Assembly: GCA_041390105.1 (NCBI GenBank)
Contig: JAWKQO010000002.1
Span: 806,001 to 870,000, forward strand
Reading direction: 5' to 3'
DNA from: Gemmatimonadota bacterium
GTDB taxonomy: Bacteria; Gemmatimonadota; Gemmatimonadetes; Longimicrobiales; Gaopeijiaceae
DNA length: 64,000 bases
Both the position numbers and the translations under genes were made by a program. Each line of letters starts with the position of its first letter. The stretch's first letter is position 1. Below, in pieces: positions 48,540 to 56,244 of the stretch. Below the pieces are notes generated by a model. That model had not been told where the DNA came from and did not search any database. It saw only the letters and a list, made by a program, of their open reading frames with translations.

Positions 48540-50894
48540 ATGACGGAACCCGAACGTCCCACGAGCACCCGGAGCGCCTCGACCATCGGGCGTGTCTGGA
48601 CGCTGAGCCTGACGCTCATGGCCTGCGCGGCGGCGCTGGTCGTCGCAGGGGGTGTGTTCTTTCGTAGCCGGGCTACCATCGAGGAAATCGAGTCCCTGGG
48701 TCAGGGGCTGGATCTCCTGCGCCTGGAGCGGGATGTAGGCTTCGCGGCCGGCACGGCCGAGTTGCGGGCCCTCTGGCTGCTCTACGACGGCAGTGGTGAG
48801 AGCGAGTACCGCACGGCCGTGGAGCGGTTCGAGAAGGAGATGGACCGCTCCAGCCAGGTCCTGGCCAGCCTGCCGGCCACCGACGCCTGGCAGCCCGTGG
48901 TGCAGCGATTGGCCGGCCTGGCAACGGAGGCCTCCGACTATCTGGCCGGCCCACGGACCCCGAGCGAGGTCCGGGGATGGATGGAGGACTTCCCGGAGCG
49001 CTTCAGCGGCATCTTCCCGTCCGATCCCCGGGGACGGTGGTCGGCGCTGCTCGGGACGGTGCAGGGCGCTCAGTACGCCATCTACAGTGGCTTCGGATAC
49101 GGAGAGCTGGCGCTGAGCCGCCACGCGTTCCTGCAGGGGATCACTCCGACGGACGCGTCCCTCGTGCCCGTGCTCACGGCCAACGCGGGGAATCTCGAGC
49201 AACTGGGCGTCACCCGCCCCGAGGGATTCTCACCCTTCGAAGAGGACCTGGACATCGCGCGCGCCGTTTCTGCGGACGCTCAGATCGGCGTCTTGGTGCA
49301 GAGCCTGCGCACCGGGCCGAGGGTGCGCCGTGTGGAGGGCGACATCGACTACCTGGTCGGTCGCTCCCGCGTGCCTTGGTTCTCGAACGAGCAGCAGCTC
49401 CTCCTCTTCACCCTGGACCTGGCCGCCGAGTTGGACGAGAGCGCGGAGGAGGTCTTGAGTCGGGCCGAGAACCTGCTCGCGGTGGCGCGTGTGCGCGCCA
49501 TTCGCGACAGCCGCGGGGCCCTGGCCGCGGCGATCATGGCGTTCGGCCTGGGCGCGGTGCTGCTGAGCCTGCTCTGGCGGGGGCGCCAGCGGGAGGAAGC
49601 ACACCTCCGCAGCGTGGCCGAGACCGATGCGCTCACGGGCATCTGCAACCGCTTCGCCCTCTTCGCGCGGGAGCAGACTCGGCTCCGCAACCCCGAGGCG
49701 GCTCCGTTCGCGCTCGTGCACATGGACCTCGATCACTTCAAGGAGATCAACGACCGCTACGGGCACGCGGTGGGTGACGCCGCCCTGGTCGAGTTCGCCA
49801 AGGTGTGCCGAAGCGTGGTCAGGGCATCCAGCGACACCGTGGCCCGCATCGGCGGTGACGAGTTCGTCATTGTGCTGCACGGGCTCGCGGACCCCCATCA
49901 GGAAGCGGAGACCGTGGTGGATCGCATCCACGCCCTGCTCGAGACTCCCATGGACTTGCTCGGGCATCGGCTCTCGATCAAGACCAGCGCAGGCATCGCC
50001 GTCGCTACCGAGCCCGTTGAGTTGGAGAACCTGCTCCATCAGGCGGACGTGGCGCTCCTGGAAGCCAAGAAGGCACATCCGAGCCGGCGCACCATCTTCC
50101 AGAGAAACCTGCACGGCAATCTCATCCATGAGATCGAAGATGCGTTGAGGGAAGGCCGTGTACAGCCGGTCTTCCAGCCCATCGTTCGAGCGACGAATCA
50201 CCAGACCGCCGGATTCGAGGTATTGGCGCGTTGGGTGCGGGAAGACGGCACCCAGGTCCCTTCCGAGAGCCTCGTGCGCGTGCTCCAATCGCTGGGGATC
50301 ACCAGCCGTTGGCTTCGCATCATCCTGGCACGCATCGCCGAGATCGAGCCCCAGCTGGGCGACGATCTGAAGGGACGCTTCTGGATCAATGTCAGCCTGG
50401 CCGACCTGGTTGCGCGGGGAGACGAGGCGATCCCCGCGTTGTTCCAGGCTTCCGGGATTCCGCTGCAGCGCCTCGGTGTGGAGGTAACCGAGCGCGTCTG
50501 TCGCGCCGACCTCGTAGCCGTGCGCGAGACCCTGCGTGAACTTCGAGCGCTGGGGGTCCAGGTGGCACTGGATGACCTGGGCAGCGACGGTGTGCCGCTG
50601 CGTCATCTCCTCGACCTGCCCCTCGATCGCGTGAAGCTGGATGGAGGTCTCATCCGCGGGTTGGAGCGGTCGGAGAACGTGCGTCACATCGTGCAAGGAC
50701 TGTTCGCGATCGCGGTGCACCTGAAGCTGCAGATCGTGGCGGAGCAGATCGAGACTCCCGAAGAGCAGCGTGCCCTGGTGCAGCTCGGGGTGACGTACCT
50801 TCAGGGGAATCTCATCCGTGGGGCCGTGCCGGCGGACGAGGTGGTGGCCATCGTGCGTTCGGGCCATCCCAGCCCCGTACACGGGGTCGCCTGA
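48540..50894 (+). CDS. Membrane-bound GGDEF-EAL c-di-GMP enzyme
   Basis: This is a 784-residue protein. The N-terminal helix (WTLSLTLMACAAALVVAGGV), a periplasmic helical sensor of about 270 residues and a second membrane helix (AAAIMAFGLGAVLLSLLW) precede the output domains. The GGDEF domain has an intact RIGGDEF (G438-F442). The EAL domain has the signature altered to EVL (E560-L562), but the other residues are present: the Asn of FWINVS, the Glu of VEVTE, the Asp pair of LDDLGSDG, the Lys of RVKLD, the Glu of AEQIET and the Gln of YLQGN. The loop is DDLGSD rather than DDFGTG. Both synthesis and breakdown of c-di-GMP are possible; reduced phosphodiesterase activity is likely. Confidence 0.9.
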   Translation: MTEPERPTSTRSASTIGRVWTLSLTLMACAAALVVAGGVFFRSRATIEEIESLGQGLDLLRLERDVGFAAGTAELRALWLLYDGSGESEYRTAVERFEKEMDRSSQVLASLPATDAWQPVVQRLAGLATEASDYLAGPRTPSEVRGWMEDFPERFSGIFPSDPRGRWSALLGTVQGAQYAIYSGFGYGELALSRHAFLQGITPTDASLVPVLTANAGNLEQLGVTRPEGFSPFEEDLDIARAVSADAQIGVLVQSLRTGPRVRRVEGDIDYLVGRSRVPWFSNEQQLLLFTLDLAAELDESAEEVLSRAENLLAVARVRAIRDSRGALAAAIMAFGLGAVLLSLLWRGRQREEAHLRSVAETDALTGICNRFALFAREQTRLRNPEAAPFALVHMDLDHFKEINDRYGHAVGDAALVEFAKVCRSVVRASSDTVARIGGDEFVIVLHGLADPHQEAETVVDRIHALLETPMDLLGHRLSIKTSAGIAVATEPVELENLLHQADVALLEAKKAHPSRRTIFQRNLHGNLIHEIEDALREGRVQPVFQPIVRATNHQTAGFEVLARWVREDGTQVPSESLVRVLQSLGITSRWLRIILARIAEIEPQLGDDLKGRFWINVSLADLVARGDEAIPALFQASGIPLQRLGVEVTERVCRADLVAVRETLRELRALGVQVALDDLGSDGVPLRHLLDLPLDRVKLDGGLIRGLERSENVRHIVQGLFAIAVHLKLQIVAEQIETPEEQRALVQLGVTYLQGNLIRGAVPADEVVAIVRSGHPSPVHGVA

Positions 50895-50916
50895 TCCCGG
50901 GAGCACGCACCGGCGC

Positions 50917-50976
50917 TTCTCCGTGCGCCTCCACTCCGTGCACCCCCAGTCCGTGTAGCGTCACTCCGCGCATCGC
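50917..50976 (+). repeat. Four degenerate 15-base tandem repeats
   Basis: Four consecutive 15-base units have a theme of CACTCCGTGCACCCC: ttctccgtgcgcctc, cactccgtgcacccc, cagtccgtgtagcgt, cactccgcgcatcgc. The core TCCGTG or TCCGCG recurs every 15 bases. The block lies in the 228-base non-coding gap 50895-51122, after the GGDEF-EAL gene and before the MatC-like gene. Confidence 0.55.
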
Positions 50977-51122
50977 CAAAGCCTTCGCTTGACGGCGGAG
51001 CGCACCGGCCCGAATCTGGCCGGGGCAGTCGGCGAGGGGACCTGGTAGGTTCTCCCTCCTGCGTGCTCGGTGGAGCCGCGAGGGGCGCCCACCTCGTGAA
51101 CGCTTGACCCCGTGAGGCGGTC

Positions 51123-52376
51123 GTGAGCCTTCCGCTCATCTCCCTGCTGGCGTTGTTGGCGGCGATTCTCATCAGCAGCTTCACCCGCGTCAACGTCGGC
51201 GTGCTCGCCATTGCCTTCGCGTTCATCATCGGAACGGGACTGGGCGACCTCGGCGTGCGGGACGTGGTGCGGGGCTTTCCCTCCAACCTCTTCCTGACGC
51301 TTGTGGGCATCACGCTTCTGTTCTCGATGGCGAGGCAGAACGGGACCCTGGACCGCATCACCAGCGCCGCCTTGGGGCTGGCGCGCGGACGGGCCGGCCT
51401 GGTGCCGGTGGTCTTTTTTCTCCTGGCCCTGGTGTTCGCCACGGCAGGGCCCGGGAACATCGCAGCCACGGCCATGCTGGCGCCGGTCGCCATGGCCGCG
51501 GCAGGTCGGGCCGGGATTCCCCCGTTGCTCATGGCGGTGCTGGTGTGCAACGGAGCCAATGCCGGCGGGCTCTCACCGATCGCACCCACCGGGATCATCG
51601 CCAACGATCTGATGGCGCAGATCGGGTTGGTGGGATTCGAGTGGCGCAACTACTTGAACGCACTCGTTGCGCAGACGTTCGTGGCGGTGATCGGATTCCT
51701 GGTGCTCGGAGGGCCCAAGCTGTTGGCCGCGGGCGGGAAGCGCGTGGACGGTGCTATGATGGGGCTCGAGCGCCAGGAATGGCAGTGGCAGCAGAAGTGG
51801 ACGCTGATCGTGATCGGGCTCTTGTTGGTGGCGATCGTGCTCCTCGATCTGGACGTGGTGATGGGCGCATTCCTGGCGGCGGGCCTGTTGTCGGTGTCCG
51901 GGGCGACGGACGAGCAGGAGGCCCTGGCCAAGGTGCCCTGGGCGGCCATCCTGCTGGTGTGCGGCGTGACGGTCCTGGTGGCGATCGTCGGGAGCAGCGG
52001 AGGCATCGACCTGGCTGCGCGCTGGATGGCCGGGGCGTCCAATCCCGTGAGCGTGAACGGACTCATCGCCTTCGTGACCGGGGTGCTGTCCGTCTACGCC
52101 AGCACCTCGGGTGTCATCCTGCCGGCCTTCATCCCCATGGTGCCCGGATTGGTCGAGAACCTCGGTGGCGGCGATATGTTGGCCATCACCTCGTCGATCA
52201 ACGTGGGAGGCCACCTGGTGGATGTGTCTCCCCTGTCCACGCTCGGGGCGATCTGCCTCGCTGCGGCGCCCGATGAGGTGCGGAGCAAGCTCTTCAACCA
52301 GCTTCTCGTCTGGGGGCTCTCGATGTCACTGGTCGGGGCGGTGGTCTGCTGGGTGTTCTTCGGCATCCTGGGCTGA
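51123..52376 (+). CDS. MatC-like dicarboxylate/malonate carrier
   Basis: This 417-residue membrane protein begins MSLPLISLLALLAAILISSF, as in the MatC_N group. Re-entrant motifs of the DASS/ArsB-NhaD type appear as TAGPGNIAATAMLAPVAMAA, ANAGGLSPIAPTGIIANDLM and VYASTSGVILPAFIPMVPGL. The GTG start fits the first membrane helix. It probably imports malonate or a related dicarboxylate. It is the second DASS-type carrier in the window; the other (29647-31416) carries TrkA-C domains. Confidence 0.85.
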   Translation: MSLPLISLLALLAAILISSFTRVNVGVLAIAFAFIIGTGLGDLGVRDVVRGFPSNLFLTLVGITLLFSMARQNGTLDRITSAALGLARGRAGLVPVVFFLLALVFATAGPGNIAATAMLAPVAMAAAGRAGIPPLLMAVLVCNGANAGGLSPIAPTGIIANDLMAQIGLVGFEWRNYLNALVAQTFVAVIGFLVLGGPKLLAAGGKRVDGAMMGLERQEWQWQQKWTLIVIGLLLVAIVLLDLDVVMGAFLAAGLLSVSGATDEQEALAKVPWAAILLVCGVTVLVAIVGSSGGIDLAARWMAGASNPVSVNGLIAFVTGVLSVYASTSGVILPAFIPMVPGLVENLGGGDMLAITSSINVGGHLVDVSPLSTLGAICLAAAPDEVRSKLFNQLLVWGLSMSLVGAVVCWVFFGILG

Positions 52377-52404
52377 GGCACACCGGAGGGGCGTCCCCGG
52401 CGGG

Positions 52405-53253
52405 CTAGCGCGCGTCGGAGCCCGAGGTCGTGGCCTCCAGGAGATCACGAGCCAGGCGCTGCGCCAACGTCGTGGGGTCGGTCCCCAGATAGGGCACCCG
52501 CTCCGCGAACAGGTGCGCTCCGTCCGAAGCCCGCACCAATTGCACGAACACCAGCGAATCCGCGGCGCGCGCGCCACCCGATACGAGGAAGTCCGCTCCC
52601 AGTCGCTCGCCGATCGCCGGCGCGCCCTCTCCGGCGTCCACTGCGGCCTGCGTCGTGGCAGGCCCGATCACCGCCAGCCTTCCTTCGCCCAGCCGCGTCA
52701 GCTCGACGACCAGTGCCTCGCTGAGCGCGCGATTGAAGGCGCCCGTATCCCCCGCCCCGAACCCGGGGTCCGCGAGCGGAAGCAGAACCAGGCGCTCGAG
52801 CGATGCCTGGACGGGCGCTGCCCGGCCCCGGACCCACATCAGGCCCGCCACCACGACGAGCGCAGCGAGCGAGACGCGGATCGCGAAGCGCCGGTGGGTA
52901 CGGGGGCGCGGCGTCCCCGCTCCCGCCACCCCGCGCTCGACCGGGACCAGAAAGCGATACCCTCGTCGTGGCAGGGTCTCGATGAAGCGAGGCGCGTCGG
53001 CGTTCTCGCCGAGCGCGGCGCGGATCTGACGGATGCAGTAGTTGATCCCCTGATCGAACTCGACCTTGGTCTCCGGCCAGATCCGAGCCTGCAGCTCCTC
53101 TCGGGACACCAGTTCGCCCCCGCGCGTGGCGAGTAGCGTCAACACCTGAGCCGGCTGGGGCTGCAGCCGCTGCGGACCGGTGGGTCCCAGCAGCTCGCCC
53201 GTGGCGACCTCGAAGGTGAACTCCCCAAAACGCAGGTGCGTGGGCGTGTCCAT
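52405..53253 (-). CDS. CadC-like membrane regulator (winged helix, TM, FlgO/TolB-N-like domain)
   Basis: This 282-residue protein has an OmpR-type winged helix (residues 5-100; LRFGEFTFEVATGELLGPTG and FIETLPRRGYRFLVPVE), one membrane helix (FAIRVSLAALVVVAGLMWV, about 122-140) and a periplasmic domain resembling TolB-N/FlgO (LVLLPLADPGFGAGDTGAFN; ADFLVSGGARAADSLVF). The layout is that of one-component ToxR/CadC regulators. ATG 53253 is chosen because it starts the winged helix. A strong dyad lies about 63-89 bases upstream and may be its own operator. It is divergent from the ankyrin-like gene. Confidence 0.85.
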   Translation of the reverse strand: MDTPTHLRFGEFTFEVATGELLGPTGPQRLQPQPAQVLTLLATRGGELVSREELQARIWPETKVEFDQGINYCIRQIRAALGENADAPRFIETLPRRGYRFLVPVERGVAGAGTPRPRTHRRFAIRVSLAALVVVAGLMWVRGRAAPVQASLERLVLLPLADPGFGAGDTGAFNRALSEALVVELTRLGEGRLAVIGPATTQAAVDAGEGAPAIGERLGADFLVSGGARAADSLVFVQLVRASDGAHLFAERVPYLGTDPTTLAQRLARDLLEATTSGSDAR

Positions 53254-53315
53254 CGACGGCAAGCTAGGCGCGCCCAACGCCGGCCACCAGATGGGACCCA
53301 TGCGGGCAGAGATCA

Positions 53316-53342
53316 TCCAAGCTATTGTGCAACAACATCTTG
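53316..53342. promoter_or_regulatory. 27-base dyad between divergent genes, candidate operator
   Basis: The pattern is CCAAG-cta-TTGT-gca-ACAA-cat-CTTGG. Ten of thirteen positions per side pair across the centre at 53329. It lies in the 229-base gap between the CadC-like regulator (starts 53253, minus) and the ankyrin-like gene (starts 53483, plus), in an AT-richer stretch. The symmetric spacing of the two conserved blocks is typical of operator sites. Confidence 0.5.
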
Positions 53343-53482
53343 GCTTGGACTCATCGGTTCCTCATCCACGCCTCAGCGCGGCTCCCTGGAACCGGAGGGT
53401 CCGTGGACCTAGGATCGCCCATGCTGCTTCCGCCGCTGCGGGAAGCATGCGCGATCGGCACCTCCAGATCGGAGATCCGTCC

Positions 53483-54277
53483 ATGACGCTGTTCGTAGCG
53501 CGACGCTCGTTCCTCAGCCAGATGTTCTCCGGCGTCGCGGTTGGCCTGGCTCCCTCCGGTGCTCGCCGTCCCGGGGACTCGGCGCCCTCGGTCTTTCCAC
53601 AACAGGATCCGGAGGTGGTCCAGGCGGTGGTGGGCGCGTCGCACAGCGACCTGGATCGTGTGCGAGAGCTGGTCGATGCGCGGCCGGCTCTGGCCCGCGC
53701 CACCTGGGACTGGGGCTTCGGCGACTGGGAGAGCGCGCTCGGTGCGGCATCCCACACGGGGCGCCGTGAGATCGCGGAGTACCTCATCCGCATGGGGGCT
53801 CGCCCCAACCTCTTCACAGCCGCCATGATGGGGCAACTCGCCGTGGTTCGCGCACTGGTGGAGGCGCAACCCGGGGTCGAGGCCATCCCGGGTCCCCACG
53901 GCATCACATTGCTGGCGCACGCGCGCGCAGGTGGCGAGCCGGCGCGCGCCGTCGTCGACTATCTGGAGGGCCTGGGCTCGGCCGACCCGCGGCCCCTCGA
54001 TCTGCCGCTCAGCGACGCCGAGCGCGCTGCCCGAGTGGGGACCTACGGGGTCGAGGGCGGGACCCCGGGGAGCATCGAGATCGCCGAGAACCGCGGGCAG
54101 CTCACGCTCTCAGCGGACGGCGGTACACGGCGGATGCTCTTCCACCGCGGCGACGACCTGTACCACCCGGCCGGTGCCCCGGCCGTCGCGATTCGCCTCT
54201 ACCTCGAGGGCGGTACGGCCACATGGCTCGACGTCAGCGACGGACCCGTGTCCGTGACCGCACGGCGGCGTCCCTAG
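53483..54277 (+). CDS. Ankyrin-repeat-like exported protein
   Basis: This 264-residue protein starts MTLFVARRSFLSQMFSGVAV, a Tat-like signal. The next part has ankyrin-like helical pairs (GASHSDLDRVRELVDARPAL, AASHTGRREIAEYLIRMGAR, AAMMGQLAVVRALVEAQPGV). The C-terminal 95 residues are a beta-rich domain (GTYGVEGGTPGSIEIAENRG). The ATG has a CGGAGATC Shine-Dalgarno sequence. Its divergent neighbour is the CadC-like regulator, which might control it. Confidence 0.7.
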   Translation: MTLFVARRSFLSQMFSGVAVGLAPSGARRPGDSAPSVFPQQDPEVVQAVVGASHSDLDRVRELVDARPALARATWDWGFGDWESALGAASHTGRREIAEYLIRMGARPNLFTAAMMGQLAVVRALVEAQPGVEAIPGPHGITLLAHARAGGEPARAVVDYLEGLGSADPRPLDLPLSDAERAARVGTYGVEGGTPGSIEIAENRGQLTLSADGGTRRMLFHRGDDLYHPAGAPAVAIRLYLEGGTATWLDVSDGPVSVTARRRP

Positions 54278-54350
54278 GGAAGCTCACAGGCGGGGGCCCC
54301 GGCGTCCGGAGCGCCCCGGCCTTGAGCGCCGAGGTGGAACGGGGCCGTCC

Positions 54351-55040
54351 TCAGCCTGGCGGGTAGGCCACGCCCACCAGGAGCTGCCCAGCGATGCTCC
54401 GCGCCGGATAGACGACAGCGCGTTGTCCGCGCCCGGAGGTGAGGGCCGTGAACTCGACCAGCCGGGTCAGGCCCACCACCGTGCGTGCGTCGAGCGTGAG
54501 GCGGAGCGCACCCCACGAGAGCTCGGTGCCGACGCCGAGGAGGGCGCCCCATTCCCAGGCCTCACTGGTGAGCGAGTCCGGGTTGTGGTAGAGGTCGCAG
54601 TCGAACTCCCGCACCCGGGTGGGGAAGTCGAGAGGATCCGTGGTGGAGTACACGCAGGAACGTTGCTGCGCCGGTACCGCGCCTACCGTGATGTAGGCGG
54701 CGTCGCTGGCGCGCCGGCTGAGGAAGCGTTTGATGAGGACGGGGAACTCGTACCCGGTCCACAGGAGGCCTTCGTCGGGAGGCCCCAGGTCGAATCCACG
54801 TCGGACCGCTTGGCCCTCCACCTGGATCGACCAGTCGGCGGTCAGCGGGAGACGGGCCCATCCCCCCACCGTGCCCGAGTGTCGCCACAAGGGGTTGCCG
54901 TAGCGCATCCGGACCGTGGTGCTCGACCAACCGCCGCGAACGCCGACCAGCGCCTGAGCCGTGAGGGGTGCGTTTGCGAGCGTGGTCAGCAGCAGCGCCA
55001 GGCCAGCCCGGGCCGCCGCTCGCCGCAGGGCGCGCGTCAT
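54351..55040 (-). CDS. Outer-membrane beta-barrel protein
   Basis: This 229-residue protein has a signal peptide (GLALLLTTLANAPLTAQA) and barrel-type strands (VGVRGGWSSTTVRMRYGN; ALRLTLDARTVVGLTRLVEF), resembling small OmpA/PorT-like barrels. Two cysteines (RSCVYSTT, EFDCDLYH) may be bridged. The ATG overlaps the upstream gene's stop (ATGA). Role not known. Confidence 0.7.
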   Translation of the reverse strand: MTRALRRAAARAGLALLLTTLANAPLTAQALVGVRGGWSSTTVRMRYGNPLWRHSGTVGGWARLPLTADWSIQVEGQAVRRGFDLGPPDEGLLWTGYEFPVLIKRFLSRRASDAAYITVGAVPAQQRSCVYSTTDPLDFPTRVREFDCDLYHNPDSLTSEAWEWGALLGVGTELSWGALRLTLDARTVVGLTRLVEFTALTSGRGQRAVVYPARSIAGQLLVGVAYPPG

Positions 55041-55591
55041 GGGGGCCCCACCTCGTGAACCGGGACCCAGCGGTACTCGCCCTGTAGCGATCCGGTGAAG
55101 GAACCGGTCAGTGCGCCCAGGACCGTGCCCAGGCCCACTCGCGGCCCGAACTCGCGGGCGAAGCCGGTGATCCCCGGACACGAGCCCGTGCGGCAGCCCA
55201 GCCAGGCGGCCACCCCCCAGGCCACCCCGGCCCCGGCGCCCCACTTCCAGCCCTGTTGCAGACCTTCCCAACCGGGGCTCGCGCTCACCCGGCAGCGAGC
55301 GTCCACGTGCGTGCCCTCGATGGGCACGATCAGTCGGATGTCTCCTCGGGCGAGAATGCGTACGGCATCGGTATCGACCGATTGGAAGGAGCCGAAGAGG
55401 GTCACCGGTCGTAGCGTGGCCGATCGATCGTCACTTCCTCGGGACAGTACCTCGTAGGTCACCACCCGGACGGTATCGCCCCTCGACAACTGGCACGCCT
55501 GCGCCGAGGCCGCCTGAGGGGCTATCAGCAGGATCGAGACGATCCACGCAGCCGGCGCCGCTCGCAGGGTCGGCGGGCGCAGCGCACACAT
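55037..55591 (-). CDS. Exported protein of unknown function with a Gly-rich segment
   Basis: This 184-residue protein has a signal peptide (AAWIVSILLIAPQAASAQA). A beta-rich N-terminal half (SRGDTVRVVTYEVLSRG; SFQSVDTDAVRILARGD) precedes a Gly-rich, glycine-zipper-like C-terminal half (GWKWGAGAGVAWGVAAWLGC; GLGTVLGALTGSFTGSL), which may insert in a membrane. It is coupled to the barrel gene downstream. ATG 55591 leaves a short gap to the DUF411 gene. Not recognised. Confidence 0.65.
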   Translation of the reverse strand: MCALRPPTLRAAPAAWIVSILLIAPQAASAQACQLSRGDTVRVVTYEVLSRGSDDRSATLRPVTLFGSFQSVDTDAVRILARGDIRLIVPIEGTHVDARCRVSASPGWEGLQQGWKWGAGAGVAWGVAAWLGCRTGSCPGITGFAREFGPRVGLGTVLGALTGSFTGSLQGEYRWVPVHEVGPP

Positions 55592-55613
55592 CACCGCGGC
55601 CGGTGGTGGTCCG

Positions 55614-56099
55614 TCAGCGGTGGGGCTGGAAGACCTCGACCTTGCCCTGATGATCGAAGGACAGCACGTCATACGGGTCCTTCCGGGGACCCTCCATGCC
55701 GGGCGAGCCCACGGGCATGCCCGGGACCGCGATACCGGCGATGTCCGGCTTTTCCTTCAGCATACGAGCGATGTCGGTGGCCGGCACATGCCCTTCTACG
55801 ATGTATCCGTCGATGACCGCGGTGTGGCAGGACTGCAGTCGAGGATCGACCCCCAGATCCGCCTTGATCCCGGAGAGATCATTCATGTCCCGGATCTCCA
55901 CCTCGAAGCCGGCCTCGCGCAGGTGGTCCACCCAGGCGCTGCAGCATCCGCAGGTCGGGGTCTTGTAGACCATCACCGGCCCCGCAGCGGCGACGATGGC
56001 AGGGTCGGGGGCAGACGAGGAGTCCGCGAAGAGGCGACTGGCGGCCACAGCGCCGCCTCCCAGGACAACGGTGATCAGCGTGATGGTGGCGATGCGCAT
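55614..56099 (-). CDS. DUF411 metal-binding protein
   Basis: This is a 161-residue protein. An N-terminal hydrophobic segment (IATITLITVVLGGGAVAASR) is followed by the DUF411 domain with YKTPTCGCCSAWVDHLREAG (the CGCC motif), then LQSCHTAVIDGYIVEGHVPA and IAGIAVPGMPVGSPGM. DUF411 proteins are linked to copper and other thiophilic metals. It leads a set with two envelope proteins, and the Met-rich protein at 58140 may belong to the same theme. Confidence 0.87.
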   Translation of the reverse strand: MRIATITLITVVLGGGAVAASRLFADSSSAPDPAIVAAAGPVMVYKTPTCGCCSAWVDHLREAGFEVEIRDMNDLSGIKADLGVDPRLQSCHTAVIDGYIVEGHVPATDIARMLKEKPDIAGIAVPGMPVGSPGMEGPRKDPYDVLSFDHQGKVEVFQPHR

Positions 56100-56110
56100 G
56101 GGACCTCCGA

Positions 56111-56139
56111 TTCGAAGCGCGATCCGTGCCATTTCGAAG
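56111..56139. promoter_or_regulatory. Two TTCGAAG sites 22 bases apart
   Basis: TTCGAAG occurs at 56111-56117 and 56133-56139, a centre spacing of two helical turns. They lie in the 145-base divergent gap between the DUF411 and acyl-CoA ligase genes. TTCGAA is self-complementary. A regulator binding on one face of the helix is possible; chance is not excluded. Confidence 0.3.
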
Positions 56140-56244
56140 TGTGGCGACGCAGGCAGGAGCGGACAAGGCGCGGCGTTGCTGGGACCGGACCCAGCGGCCT
56201 AGCTTGGCGCCGTTCCTACCCCCTCGACCCCACGAGTGCTCCCC

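Noticed and set aside
46953..49202. Open frame of 749 codons on the minus strand across the MATE-like and GGDEF-EAL genes
   Set aside because: It crosses two real genes and the non-coding gap between them, has a charged low-complexity translation and no recognisable domain.
50989..51017. Sigma-70 promoter at TTGACG before the MatC-like gene
   Set aside because: The -10 position reads GAATCT and the predicted start would be over 90 bases upstream; too weak to report.
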